Source: Paracoccaceae bacterium (GTDB lineage: Bacteria > Pseudomonadota > Alphaproteobacteria > Rhodobacterales > Rhodobacteraceae). From it: a DNA stretch of 64,000 nt. The notes under the pieces are model-generated. The model ran no database searches. It was not told the origin of the DNA and was given only the letters and a program-made list of their open reading frames with translations. This document shows, one piece after another, positions 36,962 to 46,489 of this stretch (its first letter is position 1; every line of letters starts with the position of its first letter). Position numbers and translations under genes: made by a program. The stretch spans positions 1 to 64,000 of the forward strand of contig PAQV01000035.1 in assembly GCA_002709405.1 (NCBI GenBank). The letters run 5' to 3'.

Positions 36962-38023
36962 ATGACGCATACCAGCGAGTTGTTGGACAGCATGAATGAC
37001 CGATCGCGCGAGGTGTTCCGCCGCGTGGTTGAAAGCTATCTGGAAACGGGTGATCCGGTGGGCAGCCGCACGTTGACGCGCAGCCTGTCGGAAAAGGTGT
37101 CGGCTGCGACCATCCGCAACGTGATGCAGGATCTCGAATATCTCGGGCTTCTCGACAGCCCCCATGTCAGTGCCGGGCGGGTGCCGACCCAGCGCGGGCT
37201 GCGCATGTTCGTCGACAGCCTGCTGGAGGTCGACGATGTCACCGTGACCGACCGCGAAAAGATCGAGGCGACGGTGTCGGGCAGTTCGACGGACGTGGCG
37301 CAGTTGCTCGACAAGGTGGGCTCGGCGCTGTCCGGGGTGACGCAAAGCGCCTCGCTGGTGCTGACGCCGAAGCACGAGGCCGGGCTGCGCCACATTGAAT
37401 TCGTGTCGCTGTCGCCGGAACGGGCGCTGGTCGTCCTGGTGTTTTCCGATGGGCACGTGGAAAACCGGCTGTTCACGCCGCCCCCCGGTCAGACCCCCAG
37501 TTCCATGCGCGAGGCGGCGAATTTTCTCAATGCGCTGATCGACGGGCGCACGCTGGGCGAATTGCGCGGGGTCATCGGCGAAGAGATCACGGCCCGGCGC
37601 CAGGAACTCGACAGCCTGGCCCATGCGCTGGTCGAAAGCGGCATGGCGATCTGGGACGATACCGGCGAGGGGCCGGAACGGCTGATCGTGCGGGGCCGGG
37701 CGAACCTGCTGGGCGAGGGCGGCGAGGAAGAGATCGAACGCATCCGGACGCTGTTCGACGACCTGGAACGCAAGCGTGACATCGCCGAGTTTCTCAGCCT
37801 GACCGAAGACGGCGACGGTGTGCGCATTTTTATCGGCTCCGAGAACAAACTTTTTTCGCTTTCGGGTTCCTCTCTGGTGGTCTCTCCATATATGAACGCG
37901 GACCGAAAGATCATCGGTGCGGTGGGCGTGATCGGCCCGACGCGCCTGAATTACGGACGGATCGTGCCTATTGTGGATTACACGGCACAGTTGGTCGGGC
38001 GGCTGATTTCCGACCGAAATTAG
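36962..38023 (+). CDS. hrcA: Heat-inducible transcriptional repressor HrcA
   Basis: Repressor that binds CIRCE operators, mainly in front of groESL, and is itself kept folded by GroEL. It is 353 residues from ATG 36962. The winged-helix N-terminus has [27 protein letters not shown] (in part [11 protein letters not shown]), [16 protein letters not shown] and [11 protein letters not shown]; the C-terminus has [21 protein letters not shown] (in part [11 protein letters not shown]). An upstream TTG in frame is unlikely. It is followed by grpE after 9 bp, a common alphaproteobacterial pair. Confidence 0.97.
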   Translation: MTHTSELLDSMNDRSREVFRRVVESYLETGDPVGSRTLTRSLSEKVSAATIRNVMQDLEYLGLLDSPHVSAGRVPTQRGLRMFVDSLLEVDDVTVTDREKIEATVSGSSTDVAQLLDKVGSALSGVTQSASLVLTPKHEAGLRHIEFVSLSPERALVVLVFSDGHVENRLFTPPPGQTPSSMREAANFLNALIDGRTLGELRGVIGEEITARRQELDSLAHALVESGMAIWDDTGEGPERLIVRGRANLLGEGGEEEIERIRTLFDDLERKRDIAEFLSLTEDGDGVRIFIGSENKLFSLSGSSLVVSPYMNADRKIIGAVGVIGPTRLNYGRIVPIVDYTAQLVGRLISDRN

Positions 38024-38032
38024 AGGTGACGA

Positions 38033-38596
38033 ATGGCAGAGCCCAAGAACGACGATTTTCTCGATGACATCGCGAACGCCGAAGCGGAAGAGCATGCGGC
38101 CGAGCTTGACGATGCGGACCCCATCGAAGTCGAGCTGGATTCGCTGCGGGCCGAACGCGACGAGCTGCGCGACCGTTTCATGCGCGCCCTGGCGGATGCG
38201 GAAAACGCGCGCAAGCGGTCTGACAAGGATCGGCGCGAGGCGGAAAACTATGGCGGCTCCAAGCTGGCCCGCGACATGCTGCCGGTCTTCGACAACATGA
38301 AGCGCGCGGTGGAATCGGCGACCGAGGAACAGAAGGCCGTGTCGGCGGCCCTGATCGAGGGCGTGGAGCTGACGATGCGCGAGTTGCTGAACGTGTTCAC
38401 CAAGCACGGCATCCGGCTGATCTCTCCCCAGGTCGGCGACAAGTTCGACCCGCAGGTGCACCAGGCCATGTTCGAAGCTCCGGTTCCCGGCACCACCGCC
38501 GGCGAGATCATCCAGGTCTCGGCCGAAGGCTTCATGCTGCACGACCGTCTTCTGCGCCCGGCGCAGGTGGGCGTGTCGTCGATGCCCGCCAGCTAA
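38033..38596 (+). CDS. grpE: Nucleotide exchange factor GrpE
   Basis: Exchange factor for DnaK, 187 residues. An acidic N-terminus precedes a long coiled-coil helix (about 30-90: ELDSLRAERDELRDRFMRAL, heptads), then the family motif RDMLPVFDNMKRAVES and the C-terminal beta domain with FDPQVHQAMFEAP. GAGGTGACG before the ATG serves as ribosome site. dnaK and dnaJ are not nearby. Confidence 0.97.
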   Translation: MAEPKNDDFLDDIANAEAEEHAAELDDADPIEVELDSLRAERDELRDRFMRALADAENARKRSDKDRREAENYGGSKLARDMLPVFDNMKRAVESATEEQKAVSAALIEGVELTMRELLNVFTKHGIRLISPQVGDKFDPQVHQAMFEAPVPGTTAGEIIQVSAEGFMLHDRLLRPAQVGVSSMPAS

Positions 38597-38607
38597 GGCA
38601 ATGCAAC

Positions 38608-38635
38608 GGCCCAGCGGCCCGGCCACGGCTGGGCC
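38608..38635 (+). terminator. Hairpin after grpE
   Basis: An 8-bp perfect stem (38608-38615 with 38628-38635) lies 12 bp after the grpE stop. No T-run follows. It may end the hrcA-grpE transcript. Confidence 0.45.
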
Positions 38636-38644
38636 ACATGGCCT

Positions 38645-38668
38645 TGATTGTGCGCACAGGCACAATCA
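38645..38668. promoter_or_regulatory. Inverted repeat upstream of the hybrid kinase
   Basis: TGATTGTGC (38645-38653) is repeated inverted as GCACAATCA (38660-38668): a 9-bp perfect dyad with 6-bp spacer, about 90 bp before the kinase start. Its shape suits a dimeric regulator's operator. Confidence 0.5.
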
Positions 38669-38755
38669 CAACTGACCCGTGGACGCAGCCCGATAAATCG
38701 GGAATGTTTACCCTGACCATGAAAAGGACCCGCATGGGCCGGAAGGGCAGGGGGC

Positions 38756-40957
38756 ATGGGGCGGCGGAGGACATTCATAAGCTACGCGGTTGGACCGGCC
38801 TTGTTGGCCCTGGTCCTACTTGCCGTGACCGGCTGGTCCATATGGCGGGCCGAAAGGGCCAACATCGAATTCCAGGCCATCGGGCTGGAGTTCGAGGAGC
38901 TGGCCCTGGAATTCCTGGCGACCATCGGCTTTGACGGCATCATCCACGATTTCAAGAACTGCGTGATCCGGTCTACCGAGCCAAGATATTGCGACCTGGC
39001 CCAGGCCAAGGCGGACCAGGCCATGGCCCTGATCGACCGCCTGGATGCGCTGGCGGACGACGCAAGGATCGACATCGAAACAGGCGCCATGCGCGACGCG
39101 GTGCTGACCTATGGCGCCGCCGCGGCCGAGGTGGCGGCGGGACATGCCGCCGGCCTGTCGATCCCTGAAATCGATGCGCGCGTGCGTTATGACGATCAGG
39201 CGGCCTCGGCGGAAATCTGGGGCGCCCTGGAGCTGGCCCGCATCGAAATGCAGACCCGGCTGGAAAACCTCGGCCGTGTCATTCGGTTGCAGGCCCTGGC
39301 CGCCGGGGCGATCATGCTGGGCGGGCTGATGGCCATCTTCTACTTCATGCGGCGCGAAATCCGGTTGTCCCAGGTGCAGGAAGAACGGCTGTTCGCGATC
39401 TTTTCGGCCATGACCAGCGGCGTGATCGGGCTGGACGAGGACGCCCATATCATCCTGGCCAACCCGGTGGCGCAGGACATGTTAAAACTGGGCACCGGTC
39501 TGCCGCCCTATGACTGGCCCGGGACGCTGTCGTTTCACCGGGACGATGGAGACAGCGGCGCTCTGAAGGGCCGCGAGCTGGCGAAGCTGGCGATTGGTCC
39601 CGAACCGTTGCGGGCCGAGATCCTACGGCTGGACGATTCCCAGACAAAGTCCGACGGTATTTACGTGCGGGCCAGCAGCGTGGCCGTGACGCCCGACAGC
39701 AGCGACCGGTCCAGCCTGGCCACGGTGCTGATGCTGGACGACGTGACCGCCCAGGAAACCAGCCGCCAGCAGGTGGAACGCAACAGCCGGCTGGACGCCC
39801 TTGGCCAGCTGAGCGGGGGCGTGGCGCATGATTTCAACAACCTGCTGGCCACGATCCTTTATGCGATCGAACTGGCCAAGCGCGCGGTTCAGGACCAGAA
39901 GGCCCGCACCCTGCTGGACCGGGCCATTTCAGCGGTGACACGGGGGCGCAACCTGACGGAACGGTTGATGACATTCGCCGTCCAGCAGCCCGGGCGCAGC
40001 CGGTCCCTGCCGGTCGAAATGGTGTTCGACAACCTGATGGAACTGACCGGCTCGGCGATCGAGGCGAATATCGAGATCGACTATGACATCTCCGAACCGG
40101 GCCTGATCGTACATTGCGACCCGTCACAACTGGAAAACGCCCTGTTGAACCTGGTCTTCAACAGCCGCGATGCCATTCGCGGAAGCGGGGTCGGCGACAG
40201 GATCCGCCTGTCGGCCCGGCGGGTGACCTCGATGAACCGGTCCCTGCTGAACCGCCAACAAGGCGCGTTGGTGGCGGACACGGAACATTACCGGTTCGTC
40301 GAGCTGTCGGTGTCCGACAACGGCCCCGGCATGACCGGAGAGGTGCGCCGACGTGCGGCCGATCCGTTCTTCAGCACGCGCAAGGCGTCTGGCGGGACGG
40401 GGCTTGGGCTGGCCATGGTCTATGGCTTCGTGCAGCAATCGCGGGGCGAAATGCAGATCTATTCCGACGAGGGCCGGGGCACCACGGTACGCCTGATCCT
40501 GCCCACCGGGATGGCCGAGGACCGGCGCGAGGACCCGCAGCCTCAGCCCGAGCTTGCGCCCGATGGGGACGGCCGCACCGTGCTTCTGGTCGAGGACGAA
40601 CCGGACCTGCTGGACATGGTGTCGGACATGCTGACCGAACTGGGCTACCGGGTGATCCCGGCGCGGAACGGGACAATGGCGATGGGCATCGTCGACAGCG
40701 GCGAAGACTTCGATCTTCTGCTAAGCGATATCGTCATGCCCGGGGGGATGGACGGCACGGACCTTGCCGTGCAGGTGCGCAACCGTTTTCCGAACCGGGG
40801 GATCGTCCTGATGTCGGGCTATGTCAGCCTGTCCAGTCGCAACACCGCGGCGGTGGATTTCCCCATCCTGCAAAAACCCTGTGCCCCAAGCGACCTGGCC
40901 GCGGCCTTGCGGGCGGCCATGCCGGGCGGGCAAGGGCCGGACGAGGGCGTGGACTGA
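38756..40957 (+). CDS. Hybrid sensor histidine kinase with C-terminal receiver
   Basis: A 733-residue membrane sensor. TM helices lie at about 10-30 and 177-197 around an extracytoplasmic sensor with the phrase FDGIIHDFKN (about 59-68) and two cysteines (C69, C79). A PAS-like segment (about 215-335) precedes a HisKA domain with H358 in GGVAHDFNNLL, an HATPase domain (VSDNGPGM, GTGLGLAMVYGF), and a receiver (about 598-715) with VEDEPD and phospho-acceptor Asp in LLLSDIVMPGG. Kinases of this HDFNN type usually send phosphate on through an HPt protein. The orphan receiver gene lies convergent 8 bp away. The stimulus is unknown. It resembles CckA in layout but lacks CckA's usual sequence after the H box, so no gene name is given. 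Confidence 0.92.
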   Translation: MGRRRTFISYAVGPALLALVLLAVTGWSIWRAERANIEFQAIGLEFEELALEFLATIGFDGIIHDFKNCVIRSTEPRYCDLAQAKADQAMALIDRLDALADDARIDIETGAMRDAVLTYGAAAAEVAAGHAAGLSIPEIDARVRYDDQAASAEIWGALELARIEMQTRLENLGRVIRLQALAAGAIMLGGLMAIFYFMRREIRLSQVQEERLFAIFSAMTSGVIGLDEDAHIILANPVAQDMLKLGTGLPPYDWPGTLSFHRDDGDSGALKGRELAKLAIGPEPLRAEILRLDDSQTKSDGIYVRASSVAVTPDSSDRSSLATVLMLDDVTAQETSRQQVERNSRLDALGQLSGGVAHDFNNLLATILYAIELAKRAVQDQKARTLLDRAISAVTRGRNLTERLMTFAVQQPGRSRSLPVEMVFDNLMELTGSAIEANIEIDYDISEPGLIVHCDPSQLENALLNLVFNSRDAIRGSGVGDRIRLSARRVTSMNRSLLNRQQGALVADTEHYRFVELSVSDNGPGMTGEVRRRAADPFFSTRKASGGTGLGLAMVYGFVQQSRGEMQIYSDEGRGTTVRLILPTGMAEDRREDPQPQPELAPDGDGRTVLLVEDEPDLLDMVSDMLTELGYRVIPARNGTMAMGIVDSGEDFDLLLSDIVMPGGMDGTDLAVQVRNRFPNRGIVLMSGYVSLSSRNTAAVDFPILQKPCAPSDLAAALRAAMPGGQGPDEGVD

Positions 40958-40965
40958 CCCGCGGA

Positions 40966-41391
40966 TCAGGTCGGCCGGTGGTCGGTCAGCAGCTTGTGGA
41001 CGGTCTTGTGCAGGTCTCTGCTGGAAAACGGCTTGGCCAGAACGGCATCGGCCCCCACCGATGAGGCCACCTTCAGGATATTCTCCTGCCCAGGCCGGTT
41101 CACGGCCCCGGTCATCACGATGATCGGCATCGTTCCACGTGGATCCGAGCTTTCCGTCAGGCGCAACCGGTGCAGGCGACCGGCCAGCAGAAGGCCTCCG
41201 TCGGGCTGCACCTTGCCTTCCTTCCAGATGTAGATGTCGGCAATCAGCAGGTCATAATGCGTTTCGGTAATCAGGTCGAACGCGGATGTGCCGGAGTCGG
41301 TGATGTCGACCTTGTGCCCGGCCTGTTCGAGATCCAGTTTGACCAGGTCCGCAAAGTCGGCATCGTCTTCCAGGACAAGAATACGTGCCAC
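40966..41391 (-). CDS. Single-domain response regulator (receiver only)
   Basis: A 141-residue stand-alone receiver. The acidic pair is LEDDAD (about 7-12), the phospho-acceptor D52 lies in LLIADIYIWKEG, the conserved Thr is in VMTGAV, and the switch lysine is in LAKPFSS. No output domain follows. An insertion (about 55-80, WKEGKVQPDGG) follows the acceptor, longer than in CheY. It is convergent with the hybrid kinase, whose stop is 8 bp away, suggesting a phosphorelay link. It precedes mutS on the same strand. Confidence 0.92.
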   Translation of the reverse strand: MARILVLEDDADFADLVKLDLEQAGHKVDITDSGTSAFDLITETHYDLLIADIYIWKEGKVQPDGGLLLAGRLHRLRLTESSDPRGTMPIIVMTGAVNRPGQENILKVASSVGADAVLAKPFSSRDLHKTVHKLLTDHRPT

Positions 41392-41461
41392 GACAACCCC
41401 CCCGGGTGATACGCCTGAGCCGTCTTAGGCGAGAACCCGGGGCAGCGCAACGCTGACGCCG

Positions 41462-44086
41462 TTACCCCTGGGCGGCGGCCTTCAGTTGATAGAGCATATC
41501 CAAAGCTTCGCGCGGGGACAGGTCGTCGGGCTGCAGGGTTTCCAGCATGTCCAAAGCCGGGCTGCTGGCCGGTTTCGGGGCGGGCGGCGGCGGGGCGGCG
41601 GCAAAGAGGGGCAGATCGTCGATCAGCGCCTTTGGCTTGGCCGCGCCTTCACGGTTGCCCTGTTCCAGGGCGTCCAGAACCGTGCGCGCCCGCGCCACGA
41701 CCGAGGCGGGCAGCCCGGCCAGTTGCGCGACCTGCACACCATAGGACCGGTCGGCCGCGCCCTTGCGCACCTCGTGCAGGAAGATGACCTCGCCGTCCCA
41801 TTCCTTGACGGCAACGGTGGCATTGTCGACGCCCTCCAGCTTGCCGGCCAGTTGGGTCAGCTCGTGGTAATGGGTGGCAAACAGCGCCCGGCAGCAGTTC
41901 TGGGCCTGAAGGTGTTCCAGCGTGGCCCAGGCAATGGACAACCCGTCGTAAGTCGCCGTGCCGCGCCCGATTTCATCAAGGATAACAAGGGCATGGTCGT
42001 CGGCCTGGTTCAGGATGGCCGCCGTTTCGACCATTTCGACCATGAAGGTCGACCGCCCGCGTGCCAGGTCGTCGGCCGCGCCCACGCGCGAAAAGATCTG
42101 GCTGACGCAGCCGATATGCGCCCGGTCGGCCGGCACATAGCTGCCCATCTGGGCCAGAAGGGCGATCAGGGCGTTCTGGCGCAAATAGGTTGATTTACCG
42201 GCCATGTTCGGCCCGGTCAGCAGGTGGATCGCCGCGCCATGATCGACCGTCAGGTCGCAATCATTGGCCACGAAGGGCGCACCCTCGCGGCGGAGGCTGG
42301 CTTCGACGACCGGATGGCGGCCGGCTTCGATCGCGAAGGCCCGGCTGGTGTCGACGACGGGTTTGGTCCAGCCCTCGGCGGCGGCCAGGTCGGCCAGCCC
42401 GGCGGCCAGGTCGATGTCGGCCAGGGCCCGGGCGGCCTGGTGCAGGCGCGCAGCGTCAGACAGGACCGCCTGGCGCAAATCCTCGAACAGCCGTTTCTCG
42501 ATCTCCAGCGCACGGGCGCCCGCGTTCAGGATCTTGGTTTCCATCTCGGACAGCGGAACGGTCGTGAACCGCACCTGGTTGGCCGTGGTCTGGCGATGAA
42601 TGAAGGTGTCCGACAGCGGGGCGGACAGCATCTTGTCCGCATGGGTGGCCGTGGTCTCGATGAAGTAGCCCAGCACGTTGTTGTGCTTGATCTTCAACGA
42701 GTTGATCCCTGTCTGCGCGATGTATTCCTGCTGCATCGCCGCGATCACGCCCCGGCCCTCGTCGCGCAGGGTCCGGGCCTCGTCCAACTCGGCGTCGAAG
42801 CCTTCCGCGATAAACCCGCCATCGCGTGCCAGCAACGGCGGTTCGGCGACCAACGCGGCCTCCAGGCGGTCGCTCAGCGCGGAAAAGCCCGTCAAAGCCG
42901 CCAGTGACTCGGCCAATAACCCGGTTCCTTCGGCGCGCTCAGCCAGACACGTGCCGTGCACCAGCGCCGCCCGGACCGAGGTCAGGTCGCGTGGTCCCCC
43001 ACGGTCCAACGACAGCCGCGACAGCGCCCGGTCCAGGTCCGGGGTCTTGCGCAATACCGCTCGCAGATCTTCGCGCAGCAGCGGGTCCTCGATCAGCAGG
43101 TCCAGCGCGGCGAGCCGTCCGTGGATCACTTCCAGATCGCGTGAGGGGCTGGACAACCGTTGCTCCAGCAACCGTGCGCCGCCCGGCGTCAGGGTCCGGT
43201 CGATCACCGACAACAACGACCCGGCCCGCCCGCCCGACAGGGCATGGGTCAGTTCCAGGTTGCGTCGGGTGGCCGCGTCGATCTGGACATTGCGCTCGGC
43301 CCGGTCGCGCTGAGGCGGTTGCAGCAGGGGCAGTTTGCCCTTCTGCGTGATGTCCAGGTAGTCGATCAGCGCGCCCATGGCCGACACCTCGGCCCGCGTG
43401 AAATTGCCGAACGCCTCCAGGGTGGACACGCCGAACAGGTCACACAGCCGGCCCTCGCCCCCGCTGCTGTCGAAACTGGACTTCGCCAACGGCGTGGTCG
43501 CCACTCCCATATCTGAGACAATGTCTCTAAATTCGGATTCCACCACATCGCTGACCAGCAATTCCGCCGGGGCCAAACGGGCCAGTTCCGGCCCCAGCCG
43601 AGCCCGGCTCAGCGGCATCACGTGGAAGGCGCCGGTGGAAATATCGGCCCAGGCCAGTGCAGCTTCGTCCCGCAACACGCTGAACGCGGACAGGAAATTG
43701 TGGCGCCGGGCCTCCAGCAGGGCGTCTTCGGTCAAGGTGCCCGGGGTCACCAGCCGCACCACGTCGCGCTTGACCACCGACTTCGACCCGCGTTTCTTCG
43801 CCTCGGCCGGGCTTTCCAGCTGCTCGCCCACCGCCACGCGGAACCCCTTGCGGATCAGGGTCAGCAAATAGCCCTCGGCCGCGTGCACCGGCACGCCGCA
43901 CATCGGGATGTCCTGGTCGTCATGCTTGCCGCGCTTGGTCAGGGCAATGTCCAACGCCTCGGCCGCGGCCACCGCGTCGTCGAAGAACATCTCGTAGAAA
44001 TCGCCCATGCGATAGAACAGCAGCGCATCCGGATGCGCGGCCTTGATTTCAAGATATTGCGCCATCATCGGCGTGACTGCGGCCAC
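41462..44086 (-). CDS. mutS: DNA mismatch repair protein MutS
   Basis: Mismatch-recognition ATPase, 874 residues. The mismatch-wedge phenylalanine motif is FYRMGDFYEMF (about 24-34), and the ATPase has Walker A GPNMAGKSTYLRQ, the STFMVEM signature, and Walker B VILDEIGRGTATYDG. The C-terminus has a Pro/Ala-rich linker (APPPPAPKPASSPA) and a tetramerisation-type tail LSPREALDMLYQLK. Nothing is missing. It is divergent from maeB across about 140 bp. Confidence 0.98.
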   Translation of the reverse strand: MAAVTPMMAQYLEIKAAHPDALLFYRMGDFYEMFFDDAVAAAEALDIALTKRGKHDDQDIPMCGVPVHAAEGYLLTLIRKGFRVAVGEQLESPAEAKKRGSKSVVKRDVVRLVTPGTLTEDALLEARRHNFLSAFSVLRDEAALAWADISTGAFHVMPLSRARLGPELARLAPAELLVSDVVESEFRDIVSDMGVATTPLAKSSFDSSGGEGRLCDLFGVSTLEAFGNFTRAEVSAMGALIDYLDITQKGKLPLLQPPQRDRAERNVQIDAATRRNLELTHALSGGRAGSLLSVIDRTLTPGGARLLEQRLSSPSRDLEVIHGRLAALDLLIEDPLLREDLRAVLRKTPDLDRALSRLSLDRGGPRDLTSVRAALVHGTCLAERAEGTGLLAESLAALTGFSALSDRLEAALVAEPPLLARDGGFIAEGFDAELDEARTLRDEGRGVIAAMQQEYIAQTGINSLKIKHNNVLGYFIETTATHADKMLSAPLSDTFIHRQTTANQVRFTTVPLSEMETKILNAGARALEIEKRLFEDLRQAVLSDAARLHQAARALADIDLAAGLADLAAAEGWTKPVVDTSRAFAIEAGRHPVVEASLRREGAPFVANDCDLTVDHGAAIHLLTGPNMAGKSTYLRQNALIALLAQMGSYVPADRAHIGCVSQIFSRVGAADDLARGRSTFMVEMVETAAILNQADDHALVILDEIGRGTATYDGLSIAWATLEHLQAQNCCRALFATHYHELTQLAGKLEGVDNATVAVKEWDGEVIFLHEVRKGAADRSYGVQVAQLAGLPASVVARARTVLDALEQGNREGAAKPKALIDDLPLFAAAPPPPAPKPASSPALDMLETLQPDDLSPREALDMLYQLKAAAQG

Positions 44087-44224
44087 GTCTGCCCCCGGGG
44101 TCTGTCAAAACCCCGCGACCTTACAAATGCACGCCCGGGCCCGAAAGGGCGAAAACCGCGCCGGTCGTTGTGAAGTGCCTGACGCTACGCTATGAGACCG
44201 GGCGCTTTGAGGGGAGACGCGAGA

Positions 44225-46489
44225 ATGACCAGGATCAAATACACCCGGGAGGAGGCCCTGGCCTTTCACCTGGAACCCCGGCCCGGCAAGTGGGACATGA
44301 CCGCTTCGGTGCCGATGACGACGCAACGCGACCTGTCGCTGGCCTATTCGCCGGGCGTCGCCGTGCCCTGCGAGGAAATCGCCCGCGATCCGGCGCTGGC
44401 CTATGATTACACCAACAAGGGCAACCTGGTGGCCGTGATCTCGAACGGGACGGCCGTTCTGGGGCTGGGCAACCTGGGCGGCCTGGGGGCCAAGCCGGTT
44501 ATGGAGGGCAAGTCGATCCTCTTCAAGCGGTTTGCCGACGTGAATTCCATCGACATCGAGTTGGACACCGAAGACACCGACGAATTCATCAAGGCCGTGC
44601 GGCTGATGTCGCTGACCTTCGGGGGGATCAACCTTGAGGACATCAAGGCGCCCGAATGTTTCATCATCGAGCAGACCCTGAAGGAACAGCTGGATATCCC
44701 GGTCTTCCACGACGATCAGCACGGTACGGCGGTAATCTGCGCGGCGGGCCTGCTGAACGCGCTGCACCTGAGCGGCAAGAAGATCGAGGACGTGAAGATC
44801 GTGCTGAACGGGGCAGGGGCGGCGGGCATCGCCTGCCTTGAGCTGCTCAAGTTCATGGGCGCGCGCTATGACAATTGCATCATGTGCGACACCAAGGGGG
44901 TCATCTACCAGGGCCGCACCGAGGGCATGAACCAGTGGAAATCGGCCCATGCGGTGAAGACCGAGGCGCGCTCGCTGGAAGACGCGATGGTCGGGGCGGA
45001 CGTGTTCATCGGCGTGTCGGTCAAGGGCGCGGTGACCCAGGAGATGGTCAAGTCGATGGCCGACAACCCGGTCATCTTTGCCATGGCCAACCCCGACCCG
45101 GAAATCACGCCGGAAGAGGCGCACGAGGTCCGGGTCGATGCGATCGTGGCCACCGGCCGGTCGGATTATCCCAACCAGGTCAATAACGTGCTGGGCTTTC
45201 CTTACCTGTTCCGCGGGGCGCTGGACATCCATGCCCGGGCGATCAACGAGGAAATGAAGATCGCCTGTGCCCATGCCTTGGCCCAGCTGGCGCGCGAGGA
45301 CGTGCCGGACGAGGTGGCCCTGGCCTATGGCAAGGCGCCGACCTTCGGGCGTGACTATATCATCCCGACGCCCTTCGATCCGCGCCTGATCCACCGGATT
45401 CCGCCGGCCGTGGCCAAGGCCGGGATGGACACCGGGGTCGCCCGGCGGCCGATCATCGACATGGATGCCTATGAACAGGGTCTGCGCGGCCGAATGGATC
45501 CGACCCAGTCGATCCTGCGCGGGCTGAACGCCCGGGCGCGCAAGGCGCAGGCCCGCATGATCTTTGCCGAGGGCGACGACCCGCGCGTGCTGCGCGCGGC
45601 GGTGATGTACCAGCGCTCGGGCTTCGGGAAGGCCCTGGTTGTTGGCCGGGCTGATGACGTGAAGCAAAAGCTGGAAGAGGCCGGCCTGGCCGATGCCGTG
45701 CGCGAGTTGGAGGTCGTCAACGCGGCCAACACCCCGCATCTCGATGAGTACAAGGACTTCCTTTACAAGCGGTTGCAGCGTAAGGGCCACGACCGCCAGG
45801 ACGTGCACCGCCTGGCCGCGCGCGATCGCCATGTCTTTGCCGCGCTGATGCTGGCTCATGGACAGGGCGATGCGCTGGTGACCGGGGCGACCCGCAAGTC
45901 CGCCCACGTGCTGAACCTGATCAACCACGTCTTCGACGCCGATGCCGAACATGGCGCGGTGGGGGTGACGGCGCTTCTCCATAATGGGAGGATCGTCCTG
46001 ATCTCGGACACACTGGTGCAGGAATGGCCGGAAACCGAGGATCTGGCGACCATCGCCGAACGCGCCGCCGACGTGGCGCGTCACATGGGTCTGGACCCGC
46101 GCGTGGCCTTTGTCAGTTTTTCGACCTTCGGCTACCCGATCTCGGAACGGGCCGAAAAGATGCACAAGGCGCCGGCGGTGCTGGAAAAGCGCGGGGTCGA
46201 TTTCGAATACGAAGGCGAAATGACCGTCGACGTGGCCCTGAACGCCAAGGCCCAGGCAAACTATCCGTTCCAGCGCCTGTCCGGTCCGGCCAATATCCTG
46301 GTGGTTCCGGCCCGGCATTCGGCCTCGATTTCGGTCAAGCTGATGCAGGAAATGGCAGGGGCGACCGTGATCGGCCCGATCCTGTCGGGCGTGGGCCATT
46401 CGATCCAGATTGCCTCGACCGTGTCCACGGCGAATGACATCCTGAACATGGCGGTCATAGCCGCCTGCAACATGGGATCCGGCCAGTGA
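44225..46489 (+). CDS. maeB: NADP-dependent malic enzyme, MaeB type with phosphotransacetylase-like domain
   Basis: Oxidative decarboxylation of malate to pyruvate, linking the TCA cycle to gluconeogenic and NADPH pools. It is 754 residues. The N-terminal malic enzyme domain (about 1-430) has YSPGVAVPCEEIA, LGNLGGLGAKPVMEGK (catalytic lysine), VFHDDQHGTAV, and the nucleotide loop LNGAGAAGIACLEL. The C-terminal half (about 430-754) resembles phosphotransacetylase (VVPARHSASISVKL) and acts as a regulatory, non-catalytic domain in characterised MaeB proteins. ATG 44225 follows GGGGAGA. Its stop overlaps the PfkB-kinase start (GTGA). Confidence 0.96.
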   Translation: MTRIKYTREEALAFHLEPRPGKWDMTASVPMTTQRDLSLAYSPGVAVPCEEIARDPALAYDYTNKGNLVAVISNGTAVLGLGNLGGLGAKPVMEGKSILFKRFADVNSIDIELDTEDTDEFIKAVRLMSLTFGGINLEDIKAPECFIIEQTLKEQLDIPVFHDDQHGTAVICAAGLLNALHLSGKKIEDVKIVLNGAGAAGIACLELLKFMGARYDNCIMCDTKGVIYQGRTEGMNQWKSAHAVKTEARSLEDAMVGADVFIGVSVKGAVTQEMVKSMADNPVIFAMANPDPEITPEEAHEVRVDAIVATGRSDYPNQVNNVLGFPYLFRGALDIHARAINEEMKIACAHALAQLAREDVPDEVALAYGKAPTFGRDYIIPTPFDPRLIHRIPPAVAKAGMDTGVARRPIIDMDAYEQGLRGRMDPTQSILRGLNARARKAQARMIFAEGDDPRVLRAAVMYQRSGFGKALVVGRADDVKQKLEEAGLADAVRELEVVNAANTPHLDEYKDFLYKRLQRKGHDRQDVHRLAARDRHVFAALMLAHGQGDALVTGATRKSAHVLNLINHVFDADAEHGAVGVTALLHNGRIVLISDTLVQEWPETEDLATIAERAADVARHMGLDPRVAFVSFSTFGYPISERAEKMHKAPAVLEKRGVDFEYEGEMTVDVALNAKAQANYPFQRLSGPANILVVPARHSASISVKLMQEMAGATVIGPILSGVGHSIQIASTVSTANDILNMAVIAACNMGSGQ

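Noticed and set aside
38756-40957. Naming the hybrid kinase CckA
   Set aside because: The domain order and HDFNN box fit, but the residues after the H box and the periplasmic sensor do not look like CckA, and many HDFNN hybrid kinases share this layout.
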